Source: Anaerolineae bacterium
GTDB lineage: Bacteria > Chloroflexota > Anaerolineae > JAAYZQ01
Assembly (NCBI GenBank): GCA_023544525.1
Contig: JAMJFU010000008.1
Location: forward strand, 1-41,582
Reading direction: 5' to 3'
DNA: 41,582 bases
Shown here: positions 9,279 to 18,657 of the stretch, one piece after another
Position numbering within the stretch: the stretch's first letter is position 1
How the letters are laid out: each line of letters begins with the position of its first letter
Position numbers and translations under genes: made by a program
Notes under the pieces: generated by a model
Database searches by the model: none
Told to the model about the DNA's origin: nothing
What the model saw: the letters and a program-made list of their open reading frames with translations, nothing else

Positions 9279-9944
9279 TCACTGCTGATCCTGGCCCACT
9301 GGATACACTGCCCCCTGGCTGCCATCCACGCGCACCCGCTCGCCCTCCTTCAGCGTTTGGGTGCCGGTCACCGTACCCATGACCGCCGGGATGCCATACT
9401 CGCGGGCCACGATGGCTGCGTGCGAGGCAGGCCCGCCGCTGTCCACGACGACCGCCGCTGCACGCTGAAAGAGGGGCGTCCACGCTGGGTTTGTGTAGGG
9501 GGCAACCAGCACCTCACCCGGGCAGAGCTTGCCGAATGCCGATGCATCCAGAACGACGCGCACTGGGCCTTCCACCACGCCAGGGCCGCCGGGTGTCCCA
9601 CGGACCAGTGCGTCGCCTTGAGCCCACCTTGATCTGACGAGGCGTGGGTCTACCAGCGGAGTGGCCTCCAGGTTGGCACGGATTGCCTGTCGCTGCACCA
9701 CAAGCGAGCGCTTCAGGTGCCGGCGCTCCACCTCCTTTGGCGGCTGATTCTCGCGGTACGCCAGGAACCACGAGAACACCAACAGGACGATCGGCCGCGC
9801 GCCGCGGGCCAGGGGGTAGAGCAGGCCAGTCCCAGAAAACTCGACATAACTAAGAAGGAGGACCGATGACAACAGCTGCGACCAACGCGACCAGGGGATA
9901 TCGAACGCCGGTACAGCACTGGATACGTTCGGTCTTCTGCTCAA
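9279..9944 (-). pseudogene. Probable remnant of a PEP-utilizing enzyme (PEP synthase/rifampin phosphotransferase-like), swivelling His-domain only
   Basis: AAAVVVDSGGPASHAAIVAREYGIPAVMGT is the PEP-utilizer mobile-domain signature. No PEP/ATP-binding portion upstream; the N-terminal ~60 aa look non-homologous. Confidence 0.55.
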
Positions 9945-10193
9945 AGTTCAGCCCTGCATCGCGGTCGATGATTGAGCGAAGGGTCAGCTGTCACCAGGTC
10001 GCCAGCATGGTTGCGTTTTTCCCTGCTCGCTGCCGCATAAGGGCGGGCGCATTCTACCACTGTCGAGAGCACATCGCAAAAAACGCAGGGCAGCCTCAGG
10101 TGGCGGGTTCCAGTGCAATCTTCCGGGGGCTGGGATCTTCCGGGACGGAGCAGGGCAGCTTCTTGCACAGGCGCGAAAAACGCGAGAATACTC

Positions 10194-10222
10194 TTGACAC
10201 CGCCTCGCCAGGCTGATATACT
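10194..10222 (+). promoter_or_regulatory. Consensus-like sigma70 promoter TTGACA-N17-TATACT
   Basis: ttgaca (10194-10199), 17-bp spacer, tatact (10217-10222); 47 nt upstream of the 10269 ATG. Confidence 0.75.
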
Positions 10223-10268
10223 GGATCTAGGCTTGTGCTGTTGCTGGAGAAACGAAAGGAGGCCGGCG

Positions 10269-11012
10269 ATGGCAGTCATCACCATCTCCCGTCAGCGGGG
10301 AAGCATGGGCTCGTATATTGCTCTGGAGGTCGCCCGTGAGTTAAACCTGCGCTACCTGGACCGCGAAATCCTCCAGTCCGTGGCGCGGGAGGCCGGGGTC
10401 GACGCCGAGGCGGTCGAAGCCCTTGAAGCGCGGGCCGGGCGGCTGGCCCGCACCCTCCACATATTGGGCGCACGGCCCAAGTTGCCGGCAGTGGCCAGTG
10501 CCTCGATACGGTCCGAAGAATCGCAAGAGGAGCGGGTCCAGGAGCTGATGATGCTCGAGGGCGTGAGCCAGGAGGTCGCCCTGGCCCGGCTGCGGTCCGC
10601 TCCGACCTCGGACTATGTACCGCAGCGAGACTACCTTGACCTGACCACCTCTGTCATCCTGGAGCAGGCGGCCCAGGGCAAGGCCATGATCGTGGGCCGC
10701 GGCGGCCAGATGATCCTCCGCGACAAGCCCGACGTCCTGCACGTCCAGGTGATCGCCCGCTTCGAGACGCGTGTGTACAACGTGATCGAGCGGGAGGAGG
10801 TCAAGTGGCGGGAGGCTGCCCACCGGGTCCGTCAGTCCGACGAGCAGCGGGCAGGCTACATGCGGCGCTTCTACAACGTCGACTGGCTCGACAGCAGCCT
10901 CTACGACCTCGTCATCAGCACCGACAAGATACCCATTGAGGTGGCTGTTGATACGGTCATCCGCGCTGCTTCGGCTTTGGGTTCTAAGGAGCTTCAAGGC
11001 CCTCAGGACTAG
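10269..11012 (+). CDS. Cytidylate kinase-like family protein
   Basis: MAVITISRQRGSMGSYIALEVARELNLRYLDREIL...GRGGQMILRDKPDVLHVQVIA; GAAAGGAGG RBS. Confidence 0.8.
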   Translation: MAVITISRQRGSMGSYIALEVARELNLRYLDREILQSVAREAGVDAEAVEALEARAGRLARTLHILGARPKLPAVASASIRSEESQEERVQELMMLEGVSQEVALARLRSAPTSDYVPQRDYLDLTTSVILEQAAQGKAMIVGRGGQMILRDKPDVLHVQVIARFETRVYNVIEREEVKWREAAHRVRQSDEQRAGYMRRFYNVDWLDSSLYDLVISTDKIPIEVAVDTVIRAASALGSKELQGPQD

Positions 11013-12990
11013 TGGGTGCCGTTTCGTAGCTGTAGGTCGCGGGCTCCGTCGTAAAAGGCGCCATGGCCGAGATGGCCAACACGGCGCGGTCGACGCCTGC
11101 ACCCAGCCCGCGCAGGGTCACCTCTCCCTGGTTCCCCTCGTCGAGGACCATCCTCCCGACCTGCGGGCTGGACCCTAGCGAGATCACCTGGACCAGAAAT
11201 CGCTGCGGTACCTTTTCGGTCACCCGCAGCCAGCCCTCTGCCAGCCAGCCCCCGTCTCCGCCCTCGACGTCGTCGGCATAACCCATCTCAGGGATGCTCA
11301 GGTCGTCGAGGCATAGCCCCGGGCGGGTCACAGTCTCGTCGGTGACCACCTCGAAGCGAACGAGGATCTCGCGGCCCGCATAGGGACTCAAGTCGAATAC
11401 CTCCTCGACCCAGGCCGCGCTGCTTCCGCCGCCGCTCCGTCCGGTGAACGCTGGGCCATAACTGTCCCTGCCCGGATTGGCGACCGTGGTGTGTTCATTG
11501 GCCAGCAGCGCCCACGTCTCGCCCGCGTCCGCCGAGACCGCTACATAGGCATAGTCATAGTCCTCTTCCAGGTCGTACCACATCCAGGCCTGGAGGGTCG
11601 CCTGTGACAGTCCGCCGAGGTCAAAGGCCCGGGTCAGAGTCGCATCACCCTCGTCGCCCCGCACCGTCCACCACTGGTACCTGCCACTGTGGACCTCGTT
11701 GCCGACGAGTGGCACCAGCGTGCTGCCGCTAAACCTGAACTGCAGGTCACCCTCGCCCTCCAACAAGACATAATCAGTCGCATACTGCTGCACCGATGCC
11801 CGCTGCTGGGTGGGGTGGGTCCGGTGGTCGGCGCTATGGCTCGGATTTTCCAGGCTCAGGCTGGCATACCCCGGTATCCCAGCGGCGTCCTCCCTGCCAT
11901 CCAGGTAATTGGCCACCACCCAGTCTGCGAACAGCTCGTCGAAGGTCTGCCCCGGATCGAACCTGGCCAGCGCGGCCTCAAAGCCGGCGGCGCCGTTGGC
12001 TGGCTCCGTCGCCAGCGCGCGCAGGGCCTCCTCGCCGTACCGCTCAAGGAAGTAGGCCAGAAACAGGTAGCTGGCACCATAGTGTGGGCCCGAGTCCTCC
12101 AGTTCGGGCCAGGTGGTCAGCTGCGTATCTGGCCGGGCCAGGAAGTGGAGGTCGGATCCCCCCACGTCGTAGCCGTTCAGGAGTGAAGCCAGCTCTGCAA
12201 GGCCCTCGTTGACCCACGTATCCTCGTCCCGGTCCATCTGCCATTGGATCATGTGCGCAAACTCGTGGGCCAGCACTCCGTCAAAATACTCATTGCCTGG
12301 CGGGGCGTTGTCCAGGTTGATGTAGAACATCTCGTGCTCGTTGGAATGGGGCCGGATCCGCGCGGGGTAGACGTCGGGCCCAGAGAAATAACCGGCAACG
12401 CCGGGTACCTGTCCCAGGTAGAGGTAGACGTGGGGATCGCCGTCTATGCCTGGGTTGGGCTCCGAGCCGAACAACCGCCGCGTAGTGGGGTAGGTACGCT
12501 CCTCAAAGTTGCGGGCTGAGCGCTCCAGAGCCCCTCGTGATACCTCCACCCCTTCCGCCACCCACCAGTAGGCGTGGGGGGTTTCATACTCGAGCCTGGC
12601 GGCTGCGGTGTAGTAGCTATTGGCCTGTATCTCGTGCACCCAGAACACCTTGCGGTCGCCGGGCTCATACGCGGGTGGTTCGCTGGGTTGGGGCACGTCC
12701 TCTGTCTGCGACAGACCCCCCAGGCGGTAGGCGAGATCGACCGGATCCCGCGCTGGCAGCCGGGCACCGGCCAGTGCCTGGAGCGTCTCCATCTCGGGTG
12801 CCACTGGTTGGCGTTGCGCGGGGGGCGTTGCCGGCGTAGGCTCCAGCGGCGCCTGCACCTGCGGTGGCTCATCCGGCTCCTCGCTTGCCCCGTCCCACAG
12901 AAAGCCCGCGATCCCCCAGACAGCCAGGGCACAGACGGCCACCAGCCCCAGGCCCAGTGCCAGGAAGAGGTACCAGCGTCGCCGGTTCAC
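10984..12990 (-). CDS. Secreted/membrane-anchored metallopeptidase-like protein with C-terminal immune-inhibitor-A/MAM-like beta region
   Basis: N-terminal TM (RRRWYLFLALGLGLVAVCALAVWGIAGFLW), VLAHEFAHMIQWQMDRDEDTWVNEGLAELAS. The ORF track start is 13005 (TTG); GTG at 12990 is preferred. Confidence 0.72.
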   Translation of the reverse strand: MNRRRWYLFLALGLGLVAVCALAVWGIAGFLWDGASEEPDEPPQVQAPLEPTPATPPAQRQPVAPEMETLQALAGARLPARDPVDLAYRLGGLSQTEDVPQPSEPPAYEPGDRKVFWVHEIQANSYYTAAARLEYETPHAYWWVAEGVEVSRGALERSARNFEERTYPTTRRLFGSEPNPGIDGDPHVYLYLGQVPGVAGYFSGPDVYPARIRPHSNEHEMFYINLDNAPPGNEYFDGVLAHEFAHMIQWQMDRDEDTWVNEGLAELASLLNGYDVGGSDLHFLARPDTQLTTWPELEDSGPHYGASYLFLAYFLERYGEEALRALATEPANGAAGFEAALARFDPGQTFDELFADWVVANYLDGREDAAGIPGYASLSLENPSHSADHRTHPTQQRASVQQYATDYVLLEGEGDLQFRFSGSTLVPLVGNEVHSGRYQWWTVRGDEGDATLTRAFDLGGLSQATLQAWMWYDLEEDYDYAYVAVSADAGETWALLANEHTTVANPGRDSYGPAFTGRSGGGSSAAWVEEVFDLSPYAGREILVRFEVVTDETVTRPGLCLDDLSIPEMGYADDVEGGDGGWLAEGWLRVTEKVPQRFLVQVISLGSSPQVGRMVLDEGNQGEVTLRGLGAGVDRAVLAISAMAPFTTEPATYSYETAPTSPEGLEAP

Positions 12991-13025
12991 CGTCCTCCCT
13001 CCCAAACCCAGCCCTCCATCACCGA

Positions 13026-13068
13026 TCTCAGATATCTAATCTCTGATCCCCAGTCCCTAGTCCCCCGC
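13026..13068. repeat. Degenerate heptanucleotide tandem repeat (minus-strand GRGAYYR, about 6 units)
   Basis: Minus strand reads GGGACTA GGGACTG GGGATCA GAGATTA GATATCT GAGATCG. Confidence 0.55.
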
Positions 13069-13069
13069 T

Positions 13070-13121
13070 CAAAAAGACAAACGGGATGCCGGCGACCCCT
13101 GGGCCAGGGTCATGCATCCCG
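13070..13121 (-). terminator. Rho-independent terminator downstream of the V4R gene
   Basis: Minus strand CGGGATGCATGACCCTGGCCCAGGGGTCGCCGGCATCCCG followed by TTTGTCTTTTT. Confidence 0.7.
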
Positions 13122-13180
13122 ATCCCCAAACAGGGCACGGCAGAGCCTTCCGCCGGCAACTGCCGCATGCCAGTGACTCG

Positions 13181-13828
13181 CTAGTCGATCGGTTCCTTAT
13201 AGATGACAAAATCGCAGGAGGGGTCGCCTGCCGCGGCACAGGTGACCTGAGCCATCTTGAATCGCCGGCCGCCGCTGCCCCAATCCAGCCCCTCGGTGAT
13301 GATGCCCAATGCCGCGTGGCAGATCGGTCCATCCGATTTTCGGCCCCAGCAGACGGGGCAGCGCTCGATCACATAGATGAAGCGATCGTCTGCCTCGCGC
13401 ACGTAGCTGATCTGGTCGCTGGCGGTGCTAAAGGCCTTGGCCATGGCTGCCAGCCCGACCTTCATCTTTAGCTTCAGGGGCAGCAGTCGAAAGGCCCGGT
13501 CCGCTACGCCCACCATGGGCCCAAAGTTCTTGAGGCCCTGGTCGAAGGCCTTCCGCCCGGCGCGCAGAGCCAGCGCCCGGCCGCCGCGCGGGCCGTACAT
13601 CATCTCCATCGCCTCGTTCAGGTGGGCAAAATCGGCGAAATCGAACTCCTTGGCCAGGTTGCCCGGCGGGAAGTGGTCGATCAGGTGCCGCATTCCGGCC
13701 AGGTTGAGGAGAGCTTTGGTGCCGTTTGGGCCCATGATCTCCTGGATGGCTTCCAGGTAGATCCGGGCGATGAGATTGGGATAGTAATAGCCACTCTTTT
13801 CGTATTTAGCTTCAATGCTGTTGTTCAT
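13181..13828 (-). CDS. V4R (4-vinyl reductase) domain-containing protein
   Basis: CPVCWGRKSDGPICHAALGIITEGLDWGSGGRRFKMAQVTCAAAGDPSCDFVIYKEPID, a typical V4R C-terminal Cys pattern. Confidence 0.78.
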   Translation of the reverse strand: MNNSIEAKYEKSGYYYPNLIARIYLEAIQEIMGPNGTKALLNLAGMRHLIDHFPPGNLAKEFDFADFAHLNEAMEMMYGPRGGRALALRAGRKAFDQGLKNFGPMVGVADRAFRLLPLKLKMKVGLAAMAKAFSTASDQISYVREADDRFIYVIERCPVCWGRKSDGPICHAALGIITEGLDWGSGGRRFKMAQVTCAAAGDPSCDFVIYKEPID

Positions 13829-13846
13829 TGTCTACCCCTGCTGGCC

Positions 13847-13873
13847 TTCCTGGAAGTTGCCCGCTTCCAGGAA
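13847..13873 (-). terminator. 10-bp perfect hairpin between ftsH and the V4R gene (attenuator/terminator candidate)
   Basis: ttcctggaag-ttgcccg-cttccaggaa; starts 19 nt upstream of the V4R ATG. Confidence 0.5.
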
Positions 13874-13909
13874 AGCCCAAACCGGTTCTTGGCTTCTTTG
13901 TTCCCGGCC

Positions 13910-15733
13910 TCAGGCCGCTACGCCGGCGAGCAAGGCTTCGACGTCTTTCTCGCCCAGGGTCTCCTTCTGGATCAGCTGCTCTGCCAGCGTGTCCAGCACT
14001 TCGCGGTGCGTGCTCATGATGGCCAGCGCGCGCTGGTAGCCCACCTGGATGATGGCCCGTATCTCGCTGTCGATCTTGCGCGCCACCGACTCGCTATAGT
14101 TGCGGTGTTCCGACATGCTGCGCCCCAGGAAGACCAGCTCTTCCCGCTCGCCGTAGGTCAGGGGTCCCAACTCACTGCTCATGCCATATTCCACGACCAT
14201 CTTGCGCGCCAGTTCAGTCGCGCGCTCCAGGTCGTTGCTGGCGCCGGTGGTGGCGCGATTGAACACCACCTCTTCCGCGGCGCGTCCCCCCAACATCGTT
14301 ACGAGCTCGGCCTCGAACTTGGCCTTGTTGGCCAGGTAACGGTCCTCATCGGGCAAGATCATGGTGTAACCCCCGGCCATGCCCCGGGCAATAATCGTCA
14401 CCTTCCGGACCTTGTCGGCCTCAGGCGTCTTGGCCGCGGCCAGCGCGTGGCCGGCCTCGTGATAGGCCACCACCTCTTTCTCCTCGTCGGTGATGACCCG
14501 GCTGCGGCGTTCCGGCCCGGCGATGACCCGTTCCACCGCTTCCTGGAACTCGGCCTGGCCGATGGTCTTTCTGTTGCGCCGCGCAGCAAGGATGGCTGCC
14601 TCGTTGACCAGGCTCTCAATATCGGCTCCGACAAAGCCCGGCGTCTGGCGTGCCAGCGCTTCCAGGTCCACGTCACGGGCCAACGGCTTGCCACGGACGT
14701 GCACCTTCAGGATCTTGTGCCGTCCAGTCATGTCTGGCCGGTCCAGGACCACGCGCCGGTCAAAGCGGCCGGGCCGTAACAGGGCCGGATCGAGGATGTC
14801 GGGCCGGTTCGTTGCGGCGACGACGATGACGTTGGTGTCCGTGTCAAAGCCATCCATCTCGACCAGGATCTGGTTCAGCGTCTGCTCCCGCTCGTCGTGG
14901 GAACCACCCAGGCCGGCCCCCCGGTGCCGTCCCACGGCGTCGATCTCGTCCACAAAGACGATGCAGGGTGAGTTGCGCTTGGCCTGGTCAAACAGGTCGC
15001 GCACGCGGCTGGCGCCCACGCCCACAAACATCTCCACAAACTCCGAGCCCGAAATGGAAAAGAAGGGCACGCCCGCCTCACCCGAGACCGCCTTGGCCAT
15101 CAGCGTCTTGCCCGTCCCCGGGGCACCCATCAGGATCACGCCTTTTGGGATGCGGGCGCCGAGGGCGATGAATTTCTGTGGCTCCTTGAGGAACTCGACC
15201 ACCTCGGCCAGCTCCTGCTTGGCCTCTTCCACCCCAGCCACGTCCTCAAAGGTAACCGTTGGTTTCTCGCCGGAGAACATGCGTGCCCGGCTTTTGCCAA
15301 AAGACATGGCCTGGCTACCACTGCTCTGGGCCTGGCGAAAGATCACGAGGAAGAAAGCACTGACCAGGATCAGGGGCAGCACCCAGCTGAGGATGCCCAG
15401 CCAGCCAAAGAGGCCGCTGGCAGGGGCCACCTCGACCTCGACCTGGCTCAGCATCTCGGTGCTGACCCCCAAGTTGGCCATGATTTCGGCCAGATTCGAG
15501 CCTTCCTCCTTGTGGGAGAGCAGCTCCGTGCCGTCCGCCAACTCGATTTGGAGGATCTCGCCCTCAATCTGGATCCGCTCGACGTTCCCCTGTTTGACCT
15601 CGGTGGCCAGCTCCTGCAGCGAGATCACCTCGGGCTGCGGCTGGTTCATCGAGAACTGGTTGTAAAGAAAAACCACGACAAGCGCGGCCAGCACAAAATA
15701 GACTGCCCAGCGCATCAAATTCCTAGTGTCCAA
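13910..15733 (-). CDS. ftsH: ATP-dependent zinc metalloprotease FtsH (paralogue 1)
   Basis: [21 protein letters not shown] region, HEAGH. TTG start at 15733 preceded by GGAGG is likely; ORF track extends to 15781. Confidence 0.95.
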   Translation of the reverse strand: MDTRNLMRWAVYFVLAALVVVFLYNQFSMNQPQPEVISLQELATEVKQGNVERIQIEGEILQIELADGTELLSHKEEGSNLAEIMANLGVSTEMLSQVEVEVAPASGLFGWLGILSWVLPLILVSAFFLVIFRQAQSSGSQAMSFGKSRARMFSGEKPTVTFEDVAGVEEAKQELAEVVEFLKEPQKFIALGARIPKGVILMGAPGTGKTLMAKAVSGEAGVPFFSISGSEFVEMFVGVGASRVRDLFDQAKRNSPCIVFVDEIDAVGRHRGAGLGGSHDEREQTLNQILVEMDGFDTDTNVIVVAATNRPDILDPALLRPGRFDRRVVLDRPDMTGRHKILKVHVRGKPLARDVDLEALARQTPGFVGADIESLVNEAAILAARRNRKTIGQAEFQEAVERVIAGPERRSRVITDEEKEVVAYHEAGHALAAAKTPEADKVRKVTIIARGMAGGYTMILPDEDRYLANKAKFEAELVTMLGGRAAEEVVFNRATTGASNDLERATELARKMVVEYGMSSELGPLTYGEREELVFLGRSMSEHRNYSESVARKIDSEIRAIIQVGYQRALAIMSTHREVLDTLAEQLIQKETLGEKDVEALLAGVAA

Positions 15734-15938
15734 CTCTGACCTCCGTTTACTAGTCCGTCTCCACTCTACCACAGAGGTCAAGGGGTGTCAAGTAATCCTG
15801 TTCACTTAATGGTAGAATTGGGGGGTGCAACCAGGTCCTGGGGGATGCCCTTCTCCTACAAAACGCGCATAGGCCCCGTCTTGGCCGCGCTGCCTTTGCC
15901 CTCTTTGGCCATCTGACGTCCGCCCTGTCCCAACGAGC

Positions 15939-16925
15939 CTATGCCTGCCGGGTACCGCTGCCCATGTCCTGGCCTGACACCTTCCTCTGCCCGCGGGCCA
16001 CGCCCACCCGCCTGCGGCGGCGCCACGACAACAGCAGCACACCGCCGATCACCAGGCCCGCCCCCAGCACCTGGCTGGGGGTCAGTCGCTCGCCCAGCAG
16101 GAAATAGGCGTACACGGCCACGAATGCGATCTCGCTCATGGCCAGGATGCTGGCCACGCTGGCTGGAAGCCTGCCCAGGGCAAAGGTATAGGCGGCAAAG
16201 GGCAGGATGGTGGACAGCATGATGAGGGCGGCAAACCAGGTCAGGGTCTGGCCGGGTACCGGCCAGGGCTGGGGCGTGAAGGCCTGGAACGGCAGCAGTA
16301 TCAGGGCAGCAACACCAAAGCCGTAGGTCAGGGCGGTCAGCGGGTTGTACGTCTCCCTGACTTTTTTGCCAAAGAGCGTCCAGCTAGCGTAGCTGATCGG
16401 GACGCCGAGCCCTACGAGCAGCCCACCGGCGGAGAGTTGGACCTGGCCCAAGACGTCGAGACCCGAGACCAGCACCGTGCCGGTGAAGGTCAGGAGGATG
16501 GCCACGATCTTGCGCCAGGTCAGCGACTCGCGCCACAGGAACCAGGCTACGATGGTCACGATGGCCGGCATGGCCGCTTGCTGGACCGTCGCGACAGCGG
16601 CCCCGTTTACAAAGACGGCCAGGTTCCAAAAGACGTGAAAGATGCCCAGGCTGGCGCCCAGGCCCACCAGCCAACGCAGATCGGCCCGCCGTATCCGCAG
16701 CCAGCGCCGGCGGAAGATGGCCAGGCCGGTCAGCAGGACGGTGAACGTGGTGATGTCCCGCCAGAAGGCCAGCGCCAGGGCCGAGATCTCGACCTCGGCC
16801 CCGATGAGCTTGACGAGGACGCCTGACGTGCCAAAGGCAGCCGAGGCCAGCACCATGGCCAGCACACCGACCAGCTCCGAGCTGACCGGTAGCCGGCCCT
16901 CTTCGACCGTGGCGGATTCACTCAC
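15939..16925 (-). CDS. EamA/DMT-family transporter
   Basis: About 10 hydrophobic segments, two EamA-like halves (AFGTSGVLVKL...; SYASWTLFGKKVRETYNPLTALTYGFG...; LLGERLTPSQVLGAGLVIGGVLLL). Confidence 0.88.
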   Translation of the reverse strand: MSESATVEEGRLPVSSELVGVLAMVLASAAFGTSGVLVKLIGAEVEISALALAFWRDITTFTVLLTGLAIFRRRWLRIRRADLRWLVGLGASLGIFHVFWNLAVFVNGAAVATVQQAAMPAIVTIVAWFLWRESLTWRKIVAILLTFTGTVLVSGLDVLGQVQLSAGGLLVGLGVPISYASWTLFGKKVRETYNPLTALTYGFGVAALILLPFQAFTPQPWPVPGQTLTWFAALIMLSTILPFAAYTFALGRLPASVASILAMSEIAFVAVYAYFLLGERLTPSQVLGAGLVIGGVLLLSWRRRRRVGVARGQRKVSGQDMGSGTRQA

Positions 16926-18553
16926 TCCGGCTGCCTGCCGGGAAACTCCATCGCCTCGATGTAGCGCCGGTTAAAGTCAGCGTCCAGGTCCAGGTCAACC
17001 TGTTCTGCCGCCGCGGCGATCTGCTCGCCACGGGCAAACTCCTCGTCGTTCAAAAAGAGGGCTGCCCCAAAACCGGCACCATTGGCCGACGGCTCGACGA
17101 CCTCCAGATCGACGGGCGGGATCATGCCCAAGCCTACCACCGCCTCGACGCTGAGCTGGCTGCCAAACGAGCCGGTCAAGATCATGCGTGTCAGGTCGTT
17201 GGGTTGCAGTCCCAGGCGGGCCATGAGCACCTCCGTCGCCGCCCGGACAGCGCCCTTGGCCTTCTGCAGCTCGCGGACGTCGTGTTGGGTCAGGTACAGC
17301 GGCACCTGGGTGGCGTCTTCCAGGCCCTCGGCCCCGCGCAGGTCCACGCCCTTCTCGGTGATGAGCAGCCGTCGCACGCCGCGCTCGTCCTGGCTCATGC
17401 GTGCTCCGAATGCCGGATGATCCCGCACGAACCGGCCGGTGCGGTCCACGACGTCGTTCCGCCGCAGCTCGCAGACCAGGTCCAGCAGGCCCGATCCGGT
17501 CAGGCCCACCGGGGGGTGATCGGCGATCGTCTCCAGCGCAAACCGCCCGTTCTGCGCGTCGGCCGTCACGCTCACGATGGCGCCATCCACCGCCCGCGTG
17601 CCACAAGAGATGTTTACCCCTTCGAAGGCTGGGCCGGCAGCGGTTGAAGCGACCAGGACTCGCTCGCCGTCGGTAACCATCACCTCGCCGTTGGTGCCCA
17701 GGTCGATGGCCGCCATCGGGCCGTCGGCCCGGTCAAAGCCGTAGTAGGCCAGGCAGGCCAGCGCGTCAGATCCGACAAAGCCGCCGATTAGGGGAGGCAG
17801 GGCCACCTGCGCCCCGCTGGGGAAGGTGTCGCCAAAGAGCTCGTGCCCGTCACGCACCGCGCCCCTGGCATACGGCTGGAAGGGTAGCTCCGCCAGCGTA
17901 TCGACGGGATAGCGCAGCAGCAGGTGGTGCATGGCACAGTTGCCGACGATGGTCACCTTCTGGATCCGTTCCTTGATCCGCGGTGAGAGCCTCAGCGCGT
18001 CGATGGCCTGCACGATCGACGACAGGGCCAGCATCGACAGCCGCTGCGCCGACCCCGGGCCGGCCTGGGCCGCGGCCATGCGCGAGATGACGTCTGCCCC
18101 AAAGGCAGTCTGCTGGTTGAGTGCCGCCGCGCCCAGGCAGACCCGTCCCTCGTCCAGGGTCGTGACGAAAGCCGCCACCGTCGTGCTGCCCAGGTCCACG
18201 GCCAGCCCCAGCGGCACGCCGGCCCGCTTGTGGTCGTTGCAGGCCCGAAAGATCTTGTTAGAGTAGACGATGATGGGCGCCAACGTCACAGTCACGCTGC
18301 CCATCACCCGCGCCCGGCAGGCGAGCCGGTAATCGGCTGCCTTCTCTGCCTCGGTAAGCCCCTCCAACTCTTTCTCGTCGAGAGGGCTGAGAGCTCCCTG
18401 GGCGATGACCTTGCATTTCAGGCAGCTCCCGCGACCCGCGCAGGGCTGCTCCAGCGGCAGCCCTGTGGCAATGATCGCCTCTCCGAGCGAGCTGTTCTCT
18501 TCTACATTGATCGAGCGTTCGTCTGTTCCGTAGCTTACCGAGACTCGGTTCAT
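16922..18553 (-). CDS. Corrinoid-protein reductive activator (2Fe-2S ferredoxin plus ASKHA/DUF4445; RamA/RACo-like)
   Basis: N-terminal CAGRGSCLKCKV 2Fe-2S motif; AVDLGSTTVAAFV; AAIDLGTNGEVMV; GSFGSQLSVEAV. ATGA overlap with the EamA gene. Confidence 0.87.
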   Translation of the reverse strand: MNRVSVSYGTDERSINVEENSSLGEAIIATGLPLEQPCAGRGSCLKCKVIAQGALSPLDEKELEGLTEAEKAADYRLACRARVMGSVTVTLAPIIVYSNKIFRACNDHKRAGVPLGLAVDLGSTTVAAFVTTLDEGRVCLGAAALNQQTAFGADVISRMAAAQAGPGSAQRLSMLALSSIVQAIDALRLSPRIKERIQKVTIVGNCAMHHLLLRYPVDTLAELPFQPYARGAVRDGHELFGDTFPSGAQVALPPLIGGFVGSDALACLAYYGFDRADGPMAAIDLGTNGEVMVTDGERVLVASTAAGPAFEGVNISCGTRAVDGAIVSVTADAQNGRFALETIADHPPVGLTGSGLLDLVCELRRNDVVDRTGRFVRDHPAFGARMSQDERGVRRLLITEKGVDLRGAEGLEDATQVPLYLTQHDVRELQKAKGAVRAATEVLMARLGLQPNDLTRMILTGSFGSQLSVEAVVGLGMIPPVDLEVVEPSANGAGFGAALFLNDEEFARGEQIAAAAEQVDLDLDADFNRRYIEAMEFPGRQPE

Positions 18554-18580
18554 CTTTTCCCCCAACAAGCGTCCTATCCT

Positions 18581-18624
18581 GCCAGGCTGCGGGCCACGTC
18601 CACCGCGCTGGCGGCATCGGGCGC
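18581..18624. repeat. 44-bp direct repeat copy A (partial duplicate of the 3' end of the corrinoid-protein gene)
   Basis: gccaggctgcgggccacgtccaccgcgctggcggcatcgggcgc; 43/44 identical to 18665-18708. Confidence 0.95.
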
Positions 18625-18657
18625 CGCCCGGTTAGGTCGGCACAGCTGTTCCGTTTG

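Noticed and set aside
13622-15665. Long plus-strand ORFs (13622..14779, 14490..15665) opposite ftsH
   Set aside because: They are antisense to an unambiguous FtsH CDS, with shadow-ORF composition typical of GC-rich genes.
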